Part shown: positions 35,627 through 45,800 of the stretch, piece by piece | How positions within the stretch are numbered: position 1 is the first letter of the stretch | How the letters are laid out: every line of letters starts with the position of its first letter | Assembly (NCBI GenBank): GCA_021234155.1 | Contig: JAJEKV010000085.1 | Coordinates: 2,180,896 to 2,244,895, forward strand | Source: Isoetes taiwanensis | Lineage: Eukaryota; Streptophyta; Lycopodiopsida; Isoetales; Isoetaceae | Direction: 5' to 3' | Length of the DNA: 64,000 nucleotides | Position numbers and translations under genes: made by a program | The notes under the pieces: model-generated | What the model was told of the DNA's origin: nothing | The model's input: only the letters and a program-made list of their open reading frames with translations | Databases searched by the model: none

Positions 35627-36257
35627 CTGCTGTAAGCAATTGCGTTTGTGCTCGACTTACGATGCTGTGAAGGAATGAAGGAAAATGATTGGCATGCTAA
35701 ATAGATCTGATGTCAGATTACTGGCTGGTCAAAACCTTTCCCCTCTTAAGATGATTTGTTTATGATTCTGCATAGCTTCCCAAAGGGATTTACTTCCCTT
35801 TCCTCCCTGAAAAGAGTCAAACAGGGAGAAATATATGTGCTGATCATTTAATTCCCAGAAAAAGTGCACCCATCAGCATGGACATGAATGGAAAGCATTT
35901 TTCTATTCGTTCCATAGTCGCAATGGATTCTGAACCAAGAGGTAGGATGCAAAATATGCTAGAATAGTTAATGCTAGTACCAATAGCAGCTAACCTATCT
36001 AGCTACTCCAGCTGTTTTCAGTTCAACGTGCACGAGCTTTGATAAGACCTTTCGGAAAACAAAGCAGAATTAAAAAATATTGTTGACCTTAAATTATAGA
36101 TGCCTACTTGAAGGTCCTATAGGAAAGCATCAAATAGATGTCCTACGGGATTGCAAGAACACTAACCATTCACAGAAACAAAAAAATAAGGAATGCGATC
36201 TTCAAAATCCAAGAATCTTACCGATTTAGTCATTTGCTGCTTCAAAATCCATCGCGG

Positions 36258-36422
36258 TAAATGTCGGACACTGACATGTTATACCCAGCCTTAAATGGCA
36301 AAAAATCGGCTAAGTCCACAAAAACGCCGTGTATTTTTTTTTGGGCGTGGCTATAACATGTCAAACACACGGATATACCACGGATATGCCCGTGGGTATA
36401 ACATGTCAGTGTCCGATATTTA
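36258..36422. mobile_element. MITE-like inverted-repeat element, 165 bp
   Basis: The two ends, 36,258-36,287 and 36,393-36,422, are reverse complements over 30 bases with one mismatch. The left arm starts taaatgtcggacactgacat. A partial third copy of the arm (ataacatgtcaaacacacgg) lies inside. The ends are TA-rich; a TA target duplication is possible but cannot be told from the terminus. Confidence 0.65.
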
Positions 36423-36902
36423 CTGGGCTCAAAATCCCTTCAAAATCAAAATCCCCTGTTTGTCAACTTGGGCGGATGTGGATGAAAATCTTATGCGCTC
36501 GAACTGAACTTCGACAACCAGGGGGCAAAGTGGGAAAAAAAATTGCCACCGCAATTAAATAACTCGCCACTTCATCCTCCCCGAAAACTCACTGGATTCG
36601 TCTCTGGACTCCGCCATAGCCGTCCCTTGCTTCAGATGCCCGAGATAATTGAATTAAAGATCTTGAGACGGAAACGGCAGAGGTCGGCCATTTAAGCTTC
36701 TGGACAACAAAACACGAAAGTAAGATTCAGGACTGAATTCTTTGGTTAAAGTGACCCTGGGCGAAATGCAGGCAAGTAAGAATCCGAGGTGCAGAAGCCA
36801 TAGCCAAGTCCGGCAGATAGGATGACCGAGCATTTACAGGCATAGTCATCAGCATATGCTAGGTATATGCCAGCATATACTTGAATATGCCCACATACCC
36901 AC

Positions 36903-36932
36903 ATAAACGAGGGTTTGCCCCCTAGGGGCAAC
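36903..36932. repeat. Palindromic motif followed by an A-run
   Basis: GGGTTTGCCCCCTAGGGGCA continues into ACCC and nine to ten A's, so it can fold as a hairpin. A near match at 15,003-15,030 is also followed by an A/T run, suggesting a short dispersed element end. Confidence 0.45.
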
Positions 36933-37461
36933 CCAAAAAAAAAATGCATGGCGTGCTCCTTAGGGACTCTTCACTGGCTTTATAGCTCCATATGAACTTG
37001 CAGACGGATGTATTTGGAACGCAGAGTGAGCAAATGGACAAAAGAGGTTATCCCTAAATCCCAGGCTGCTTCCTCAATCCGACGATTTGACCCCTTTCAT
37101 TTTACAACTCGATTTGCTACTTTGGGTTGCTTCAAATTGCTGGCATGATCACGATTTTTGGAAGTTTTTAATTGCGTCTGGGAAGACCGTATTTATCATC
37201 CGGGATGTGGTTAATCTGGACACCCATTATCAGCCACCAAGAACCGCGCAGTTGCAAGCCCAAAAACCAACTGTTTTTTGCCCTTTTTTGATCGATTCTG
37301 CTCTATTTCGCCTCAAATCTCTTCTTCTCTTCGTCAATCTAGCATAAAAGGGGCATACAAAGCGATTGGCATGCTTTTTAAAGCGGATCAAACCGCCCAC
37401 GGAGCAGGAAGAGCGATCTGATCAAAATTTCTGCCCCCACCGCACAGTTCTACGCTGGTTT

Positions 37462-37615
37462 TTTGTCCGGGATTAACCACTTTTTGTCCCGGATTAACCA
37501 CTTGGCCGATATCGGATGTCCTGATTAACCACCACGGCTGATATAGGATGTCCGGGATAACCCCCCCGGCCGATCACCGATGTCCGGATTAACCACTCTG
37601 TTTTGTCCGGAAAAA
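37462..37615. repeat. Minisatellite (gtccgggattaaccac units)
   Basis: Five to six imperfect units of tgtccggattaaccac, several joined by ggccgatatcggatgtcc. It includes small self-complementary parts. No coding sense. Confidence 0.7.
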
Positions 37616-38639
37616 CCACATCCCGGATGATATATACGGAGTTCCGCTTGCTGGACCTGTTTGCCAGGGAAAAAGCTGTAGCCTATTGCTTCCAACCCAT
37701 AGCATTCTTGCCGCCCCCAGAATCGGACCCGTTTGCCGGGAAGAAAGCTGTTTTTTCTGTATCAGGCATGTATTGATGCCCCACATACTCGTGATTTATT
37801 TTGCTTTGAGTTTAGTTGTATAGATGCGAAGCTCCTTCTGCCAGATTTTGATCTACTGCGATGACCCTTTTGCAGATTGAGTCCACTCATTCTGTTCAGA
37901 CCATCGAATTGCCAGTTATAATGCTTTGGATATAGCAGTGCCCCTTCGGTGAAGAAAACCCTGCCATTGCAAGCGCTCAGGCGATGGCGGTGACTCGTTG
38001 GCGCTTCACAATCCAACGAATGGTGCAGACTGGACGGACGTCTCGGATTAGTGCCTTGAAGAATATTCTACTAGAATCGTTCTACAATACTTACATAACC
38101 AACCATACTGCGGAATCGAGAGGGTTTTATAAGTATGGTTACTCTATTTTGTGGGACTCAAGATTAATATTATAGATTAAACTAAGATCTTTCCAACGTG
38201 GTCATTTAAGTCACAAGAAATTCACAAGTTATGATTATTTGAGTTGTTTTTTATAATATTTTTTTAACATAGTGTAACTTGAACGTTTCAACTCCAATTT
38301 AGATGATTCTACTGCTACTACTGGATAGGTCTCATTCTCATTATATGTTCACGAAAAGCATTATTGCCATTTGAGCCAAATATCATGTCTCTGAAGTATT
38401 ATTTGGAAATTTTGCAAACTTGAGAGGTATATTTGGAATCGATTCTAAAAAAAATCTGATGTCATTCATTCTTGTTGTTGTTTAGAGGAAATATCCTCTG
38501 GCCGATCCATTACGTAGGAAAACCAACGCATGCCTTGGCAGGTCTTTATGCACGAATTAGTGGGTTCACCACGCCCGTACTCTGCTTAAAGGCATGCTTG
38601 CACCGATTACCCCCAACATAATTGTGGAGATTCCTAGGA
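37616..38639. other. Intergenic DNA
   Basis: No supported gene. A repeated phrase (ggacccgtttgccgggaaga / ggacctgtttgccagggaaa) occurs near 37,655 and 37,727. Confidence 0.4.
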
Positions 38640-38929
38640 TGAAAATGATTTAAAGTCAATGTCTCTGTCTTCATCCATGGCCTTCAACCATTGTGCACGT
38701 TGTGCACTTTCTGTGCCTCTTTAAAACTATGCGGTACAACAACAAGATCCTCTGTGGCAAAAACATAGTCATTTAGCCATGATGGAGGTTTTTTAACTCG
38801 TGTCAAATGAGAGACATGAGTGTTTTCTTGCAGGGGAACCTCAAGTGGTTCAGGCAGAAGATCGTTTTCTGGTACATCTAGATCTATGGGGTCAATATCT
38901 CTCTGTGGGGACACAGGGGATAAAGGCAA
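38640..38929 (-). pseudogene. Copia polyprotein fragment
   Basis: Minus-strand frame with HLTRVKKPPSWLNDYVFA followed by PHSFKEAQKVHN and, in another frame, QRAQWLKAMDEDRDIDF. In Copia polyproteins this is the linker between integrase and reverse transcriptase, and W-x-x-A-M opens the RT domain. Frameshifted and isolated, it is unrelated in detail to the intact Copia at 42-47 kb. Confidence 0.7.
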
Positions 38930-39280
38930 ATTTAGTAATGTGGGATGACAGGATTGGCTGGGGGCACAATAGTTTTCTTCAAGGTGGATATAATTTAAAT
39001 CATATTTTATATCTTCCCTTGTATAATGATATATGTCATGGAGAGTGTTGTAACATGTTTACTTTCATCGTCTCCAATACCAAGGAAGGATTCGAACTAT
39101 GTTATGTGTTCACATTGGAAACTCAACAATCTCATGCAGAGGAGGGGCTTCTTCTTGCATGGGCTAATCTTTCTTGATGCTTCTTATCCTTTTTCTATCT
39201 CTTCTATCTTAGCCTTTTGTCCGGCATGGACAATGCTTCGGCCTTCACCTCAGATCTAAATGAAAGTCTTTGGTTTCAAG

Positions 39281-40032
39281 ATGTTGTTATTTCATGTGAG
39301 TTGCATCATGAGAATACCAATCAATCCACGTAGCAGATCGAGATTCTCTTGCAAGACAAGCATGCATGCATTGCATGCGTCGCATGCATTTTTTGGCCGC
39401 TCATTCGGTTGAGAGATCACTATTTCTTCCAGGTTTCTTCATCAGCTTCTCATCGGCGCTTTCTCATCTCTCAACAGTGTCCCTTGTTTTCCTCCGTCCC
39501 TCCCATAATTTTGTTATTTATATAATGTTATATGTTAAATATTATTGCGTGGCACGCATGATCAGCCCCTCACATTTTCGAAGTTTGGTGGCATGGCTCG
39601 CCTGAACAACCCCTCACTTTTTCGAAGTTTTTATTTTACTCTATTGTGTTTTTTATGCTGGTGATGTGCAGGTGCAGGGGTGATGCGCAACTTTGGCGGG
39701 TCTTTTTGAGAACGTTTAGCAGCCTTGAGTTGTTCAAGCTTCTTGCTGAGAGCTTATCGCTAGGGGTTTTCCTCGAAAACTCGAAAGGGCGAGGTTTCTT
39801 AATCCCGGCGATAAGCTCTCGGCAGGTACAATAGCCAACATCTGTAGAAAACAATTTTATTTTTGGGGTCCAGGTGTTATAACTGGATATTCCCTGTGTT
39901 TTTTCATTGTTTTGGGTAGCTTGCGATGTGCAGCTACCCACTCTTTATCATTGTAGACACACTGCTGAGATGAATGAAAATCCTATCTATTTATGTGATG
40001 ACGTTGTTTCATGCAAGTCGCATCACGAGAAT
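39281..40032 (-). mobile_element. Direct-terminal-repeat hairpin element, copy G
   Basis: Read on the minus strand this has the order seen in copies C and H: a left end near 39,990-39,960 (ttcattcatctcagcag, cf. cattcatcacagcag), the hairpin at 39,823-39,745, internal gaggggctgatcatgcg units, a right module with gcgccgat near 39,450, and a right end gacgcatgcaatgcatgc near 39,370. Direct repeats flank it: tttcatgtgagttgcatcat with gagaat at 39,291-39,316, and tttcatgcaagtcgcatcac with gagaat at 40,008-40,032. They resemble each other more than the termini of copies C and H. It is the most diverged of the three. Confidence 0.5.
39745..39823 (-). other. Structured hairpin module, copy G
   Basis: GCTGAGAGCTTATCGC (39,745-39,760) pairs with GCGATAAGCTCTCGGC (39,808-39,823): 15 Watson-Crick pairs plus one G-U. 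The core between them is the minus-strand form of the shared core. The outer stem has no sequence likeness to copies C or H. Confidence 0.7.
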
Positions 40033-42143
40033 GTGTACTTCAAGCAAGGCTTGGGAGCAAGTTTTAAAGTATCTCAAACGAAGTTTGGGCATTACTGCAC
40101 ACTTCCAATTGGGTTTATACTTCAAGCAGGGGTTAAAGGTGAACATTCACTCCAAGTTGGGCTTTAAGGTATATCCCACATGTTGAATGCACACCTATAG
40201 GTTAGGCATCAGGCAAGGCTTGGGAACAAAGGTGCATTTATGCATGATTTGAAACATGGATAGAACCTTAGCAATCATGATTGTTTAGCTAAATGTAGCA
40301 TAGAAGGATTTCATTCCCCTAAGAGGATGTAAGAATTGCTATATATAGTTGAAAGATCAAACTGCCTCGGGTGCTTGCGTTATAAAACAACCTCTACGGG
40401 AATAATGCCACTACTAATTGTCCACTAATATTGAGAACAATGGGGTGCAGAGGTATGCCAAGGGTTACAATATTTATTAATTAAGTTATGATAACATGAT
40501 TCTATTTGATTACAACTACAGAGTAGTTTTATAAAATTAAATGATTGTTTTTTTAGGATCATGTGGGTAAGAACCCAAAGCGATTAGCAATTGGGATACT
40601 GCAAAGTGATCGTTGTTAATCCAATATAAGCTATCTTAAGCTGGGCTTGAAATTAACAACTTCGACGGATAAAAAATAAAGGTCTATGGCTTTATGCTAA
40701 GAGTAGCAAATTATCTTTTACAAGGTAAGTATAGATTCTAAGGATCAAGAGATGGCATTGTCTCCGGGAGAGCACTATGGCCAGAATTAAATCTCAAACA
40801 AAGGTAATGAATATGCCAAATGTCAATTGTAATTACATTGCTTGAAATACGTAAGTGCGTTTATTTCAGTACTATCCTAGAAATCTGACTATCTAGGAGT
40901 GGAGTGAAACTCTAAGCATGGCTCAAAAACTGAGTCAAAACTCTAAGCAGGGCTTGGGGAGTGGAGTCAAACTTTAAGCAGGGCTTAGAGAGTGAGTCAA
41001 ACTCTAAGAAGGGCTTAGAGAATGAATCAAAAACTCTAAGCAGGCTTAGGGAGTGGAGTCAAACTCTAAGAAGGTCTAAGAAAGCGAGTCAAAACTATGA
41101 ACATGGCTTAGAAAGTGGAGTCAAACTCTAAGCAGGGCTTAGAGAGTGAGTCAAACTTAGAGAGTGAGTCAGAAGTCTAAGCAAAAGTTAGGGGGTGGTA
41201 AAACCTCTAAGTAGGGCTTAGGAAGTGGAGTTAACACTCCTATAAGTAGGGCTTGGGGGTGGTCCAAACTCTAAGCAAGACCAAAACTCTTATAAGCATA
41301 CCATCCAAGCTGAATATTAGATAAGTTATATGTTAAGTTGTAAATTGGATGCAAGCTTTAAGATTCACTTCCAAAAGAAAAGGATTGCTTGATTAGATAA
41401 GTTTTTGAAAGGGGGAGAAAAGGTTTTCCTAACCTTAGGAAAGAATAAGCAAAATGGAAGGCAATAGCAATATCAAACTTACCACAGGGTGGTCTAGGAT
41501 ATGTTGATAAGAATAGATTGCTATTAGAATTACCACAAGCTTCCTAAGAAAAATGCATAGCGAATTAGAATGTGAATCTGGAACTTAAAACATTGGTAGT
41601 TAAAGGGTTCATATAATAAGATGTATGTTGTTAGACTTAGGAAGGAAATTTTCCTCGAAGAATGGCATTGTCATGGCAGGGCCAGGCATACAATGGCATA
41701 GTCTAACAAGGCACAAAGTCTGAACCACCCCTCTTTATTATCAAAGTAGTGTATATTATATGTATGGCATACCTGCTATTTTTGAACCCCTTTTAAACAT
41801 TACACTAGAAACTGTATTGTGTGTGTTGCCCACAAAATGTGATCCTTAAGGGATATATTATTGGTATTCTGTGGAATAAAACCAAAAGGGGCTAATCCTG
41901 AAATTGGCTAAGAATTCTTGATAATAATTGGAGCAAGAGATTCAACTCTAGGAGTTGTGATAGAGAATTCCATGGGAATTCATGGTAGTATACACAAATA
42001 AATTAGCCATAATTGGTGTACTGTATATTTATGGGGCAAGGTCTCCAGAAATGCAAGAGTTAACCTGGGGTTGATCTTGCAATAGCATCTCCGATGAAAG
42101 ACCATAGTGTGAATTTACATGGCGGTAGGATTGTGCTTGGGTC
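40033..42143. other. AT-rich intergenic DNA with a minisatellite
   Basis: No gene is supported. The only structure is the array at 40,898-41,300. Confidence 0.5.
40898..41300 (+). repeat. Minisatellite, ~30-bp units
   Basis: About a dozen imperfect units of gtcaaactctaagcagggct followed by tagagagtga. Unit length varies by a few bases and some units are fused. All three frames are interrupted. Confidence 0.8.
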
Positions 42144-42308
42144 TATTCTAGTAAGGGACTCGCAAGGAACACAAAAACCGGCCAATAGGCTTGTCATTCA
42201 TCACAGCAGCATTATATAATGTTTGAAGAATATAGATGGGGAGCTGACCATAACAATGTCGAGCTACCCCATAAGGAAAACAATGTGCATAGGCAGCATA
42301 GAAGGGTA

Positions 42309-42313
42309 GTGGC
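42309..42313. repeat. Target-site duplication of Copia (left)
   Basis: GTGGC directly before the 5' LTR; the identical GTGGC follows the 3' LTR at 47,683-47,687. Five bases is the usual Copia duplication length. Confidence 0.9.
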
Positions 42314-42864
42314 TGTTAGCAGTTGTCAGAAATTATCATATATGTAATAGGGGTTTCTACAGGGAAGATTACATGAAGATCAAACAACTTACAAGCCTAC
42401 AGGAGCCAAGGTATTTTGAAGACAAAGATTCAACCTAAGGTATGTCATTGTGTGAAGATTATTTCTTAATGCATGTTAATTCCAATGGTTCGATTGAGCC
42501 AATTTTCTACCTCACGAATGTGGGATAAACATGCAAACTTTTGGAGGGAACTAGGCCGACCGATCCGGCACCGAATTCCATTTCTAGATGCTTGCCGTTC
42601 GGATCTTGACTTCATAAGAAGAATGAAAAAAGGAAATGAGTAAGGAGGTCGAAGGTTCTTCAATTGTGCCGCAGATTTAATGGAGTATTTAGTCTTGTAA
42701 AGTGCAAGTGAAGTTCGTTGGTTTCATTGTTATCTAAGACTATTGAACCATTGAAAGATAAGGTTATTTAAATGTTCATTTGAATGCTCACGTTTGGGGG
42801 GGTATTGTCAATTGACCATAAGGTTTCATTTGTGATCTAACATCTAAGTTTTGAAATACTCACA
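42314..42864 (+). repeat. Copia 5' LTR (551 bp)
   Basis: Starts TGTTAGCAG and ends CTCACA. Compared with the 3' LTR there are three base substitutions and one replaced segment: 31 bases (tatgtcattgtgtgaagatt...) here against 11 bases (ttcaacctaag) there. Apart from that segment divergence is about 0.6 percent, indicating a recent insertion. Confidence 0.92.
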
Positions 42865-42866
42865 TT

Positions 42867-42878
42867 TGGTATCAGAGC
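42867..42878 (+). promoter_or_regulatory. Primer-binding site
   Basis: TGGTATCAGAGC starts two bases after the 5' LTR. It is the standard plant Copia primer site, complementary to the initiator methionine tRNA 3' end. Confidence 0.92.
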
Positions 42879-42884
42879 AGGAAC

Positions 42885-45800
42885 ATGGCCAGTAGATTTG
42901 GGGCAAATCTGCTTAGCACAGTAGATGTTTATACAGGAGGACCTGGTTTCCAAGTTTGGAAGGATGCAATTAAACACATCCTAGAAGTGGAAGAATTATG
43001 GGATCTGGTTGATCCAAATGGAGGAACATTTGCACAAACTGGTGCAGAAAGTAGCACACCTGCAAGGTCTGCTACTGGAGGTGGTAATGCAACACAATCT
43101 TATGCTGTGGCTGCAGGTTCTGGGAGCTCAGGGAGCACATCATCTGGGGCAACGTCTCATACAGTGAGCAGTGGTGCAGGTGCTGGCAGAACCATCTATG
43201 CTAGGACAAAGGAGGCTCAAGGGATCATCACCTGCAAGGTTAGTCCCACCATTAGATTGAAGTTAAGAAATATGAGTCCTAAGGAAATGTGGAAGTTTCT
43301 TCTCAAACATTATGAAGAGAAGAGTTCTTCTCAAATAGACCTCTTAGAAAATGAATTGAGGAGTCTCAAACTGAAAGAAGAAGTTTCAAAGTTTTTCAAT
43401 ACCTTTGATAATATAGTTGCAGACCTCAGTGGAGCAGGAGTAAGTCTAACTGAAAGGTATCAAGTGCTTGCAATTGCTAGGTCTATTGGAGATAATGAAC
43501 AGCTGGCTATGTTTATTAGAAACATGGCCAAAACCAGAGAGGAGGCAGAAAACATTATAAGAACAGAGATTGAGCAAAAGAAAATGTTAAAGGGAGAAGA
43601 TGCTGAAGCATCTGAAATTTTGTTTGCTGGGAAGAAAAGAGGAGAAAAGGGAGTTTGCTTTCACTGTCATGAGCCAGGTCACTACAAAAATAATTGCCCC
43701 AAATTGAATAAAGAATTCAATTGCTATACTTGTGGAGGCAAGGGGCACATAGCTGCAAAGTGTCCTACACCAAAGGATTATAACAAAAATAAAGGAACTG
43801 GTAGTTCAAACAAAGGAAGATCAAATTTTAAGGGTCGAGGTGGGAAGAAACCTGCTGGCACATATGTAGCCAAAGAATCTGAAAAGGAGGAATCAGAGGA
43901 TGAAGATGAGGTAAAATTTGCTTTTGCAATCCTTGACAAAAGAGAAACTAATCACAAGTCTGATGTACTTGTAGTTGATAGTGGAGCTGAAAGATCAGTA
44001 GTTCAATCTACTGATCTTCTCAAGAACTTTGGAGGCACACACTCAAGGAATATCCAAGTTGGAAATGGGGAACTCCAACATATTGAAGGAAAAGGACTGC
44101 TACAGCTAACAGACCTGCAGGGGCAAATAGTGGATATTGAAAATGTCCTGTGTGTTCCAACCATTATCAAAAATCTTATTTCTGTCAGTCAATTAGTAGA
44201 CCTTGGCTATAGAATCACTTTTGATTCAAAAGGATGTAACATCTTTCTTGGAAATGAATTAAAGTTTTTTGCAAAACGTGTTGGAAACTTGTTCCAAATG
44301 AATAATATGCAATGTGATATTATTAATGATGTGCATGACTCTGAAACTGAAATGTGGCACAGCAGACTAGCACACACTCATTGCAGCAATATTAACTCCA
44401 TGGCTAAAAAAGGATGGCTTGAATGCAAAGAAACCAATCCAGACAAGTTTGTTTGTGAAGGATGCATGCTAGGGAAGCTGAATAGACTTCCTTTTCACAG
44501 GAGGAAAAAGAGGGCAAATGAACCATTAGAATTAATACACACGGATCTATGTGGACCTATGAACATCAGAGGGAGAACAAACAAAAGGTATTTTATATCC
44601 TTCATAGATGACTTCAGCAGATATTGCAAAGTTTACTGTTTGGAAAAAAAGTCTCAGGCTCTTATTGCTTTTAAACAATATGTCAGTGAAGTTGAAAGAG
44701 AATCAGGGAAAAAGGTAAAATGTGTAAGATCTGACAGAGGAGGGGAATACCTCTCAACTAAATTCAAATTGTATTGCATTGCAAATGGAATTAAAAGACA
44801 GATGACATGTAGGTACAGCCCACAACAGAATGGAGTTGCTGAACGAAAAAATAGAACAGTGATGGATGCTGTGAGGTCCATGATCAAACACTCTGGCTTG
44901 CCTAACTATCTCTGGGAAGAAGCCCTCAAAGCAGCTATCATGATTCAAAATAAACTTCCTACATCTAGCCTAAAGGGAAATACTCCAGAGATTCTATGGT
45001 CAAATGTTAAAGATAAACCAGATTTCAGTATGCTCAAAGCCTATGGTTGTTTAACCTATGTGCATGTGCCTATAGAGCTAAGGAAGAAGTTAGATGACAA
45101 AGCTCAAATTGGATACTTGGTGGGATATGACAGTGAATCAAAAGGGTACAGAATTTTTATTCCAGAAAATAAGACTGTAATAATAAGCAGAGATGTGTTT
45201 TTTAAGGAGGATGTACTTTATAAGGACAGGAATGTCATCAAAACAAATACATCTAAGGAAAGCATAAATGATACTTCAGGAAAAACATCACAATCAACAA
45301 GCTATGATTCAGATGAGGAGGACAAGAATAATGATTCAAGTCAGAATGAAGATGGAAAACCTCAAAGCAGTTTAGAGCACAGCAGTACAGAAATTATTCC
45401 ACCTAAAAGGAGGAAGACACAAGCAGAAAAACTTCTAGAAGAAGCTGGAATAGATACAAAAGCATATGGAAGGGATGATGTTGGCAGAAGCAAAAGGCTG
45501 GACAGAATTGAAACAGAAGATGTTGAGGAGGAAATTGAGCAAATCATGGCAATTCTTGAAGATGAAAAGATTCCACAAACTTATGAGGAAGTGTTGATTT
45601 CTGCAGATAGAGATAAATGGTTGGATGCAATTGAGAAGGAATTAAATTCCTTCAAAACCACTGAAACATATGAAACAGGAGATCTACCTAATGGTAAAAC
45701 TGCTATAGGCAGTAAATGGATCTTTAAAATTAAAACATGTGCAGATGGCAGCCATAAATATAAGGCCAGGTTGGTGGCAAAGGGGTTCACTCAAAGAAAA

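Noticed and set aside
36746-36949. Short minus-strand frame near 36.8 kb
   Set aside because: It overlaps the palindromic motif and A-run and has no supporting signals.
40898-41300. CRISPR-like array
   Set aside because: Units are contiguous and imperfect without unique spacers, and the genome is eukaryotic.
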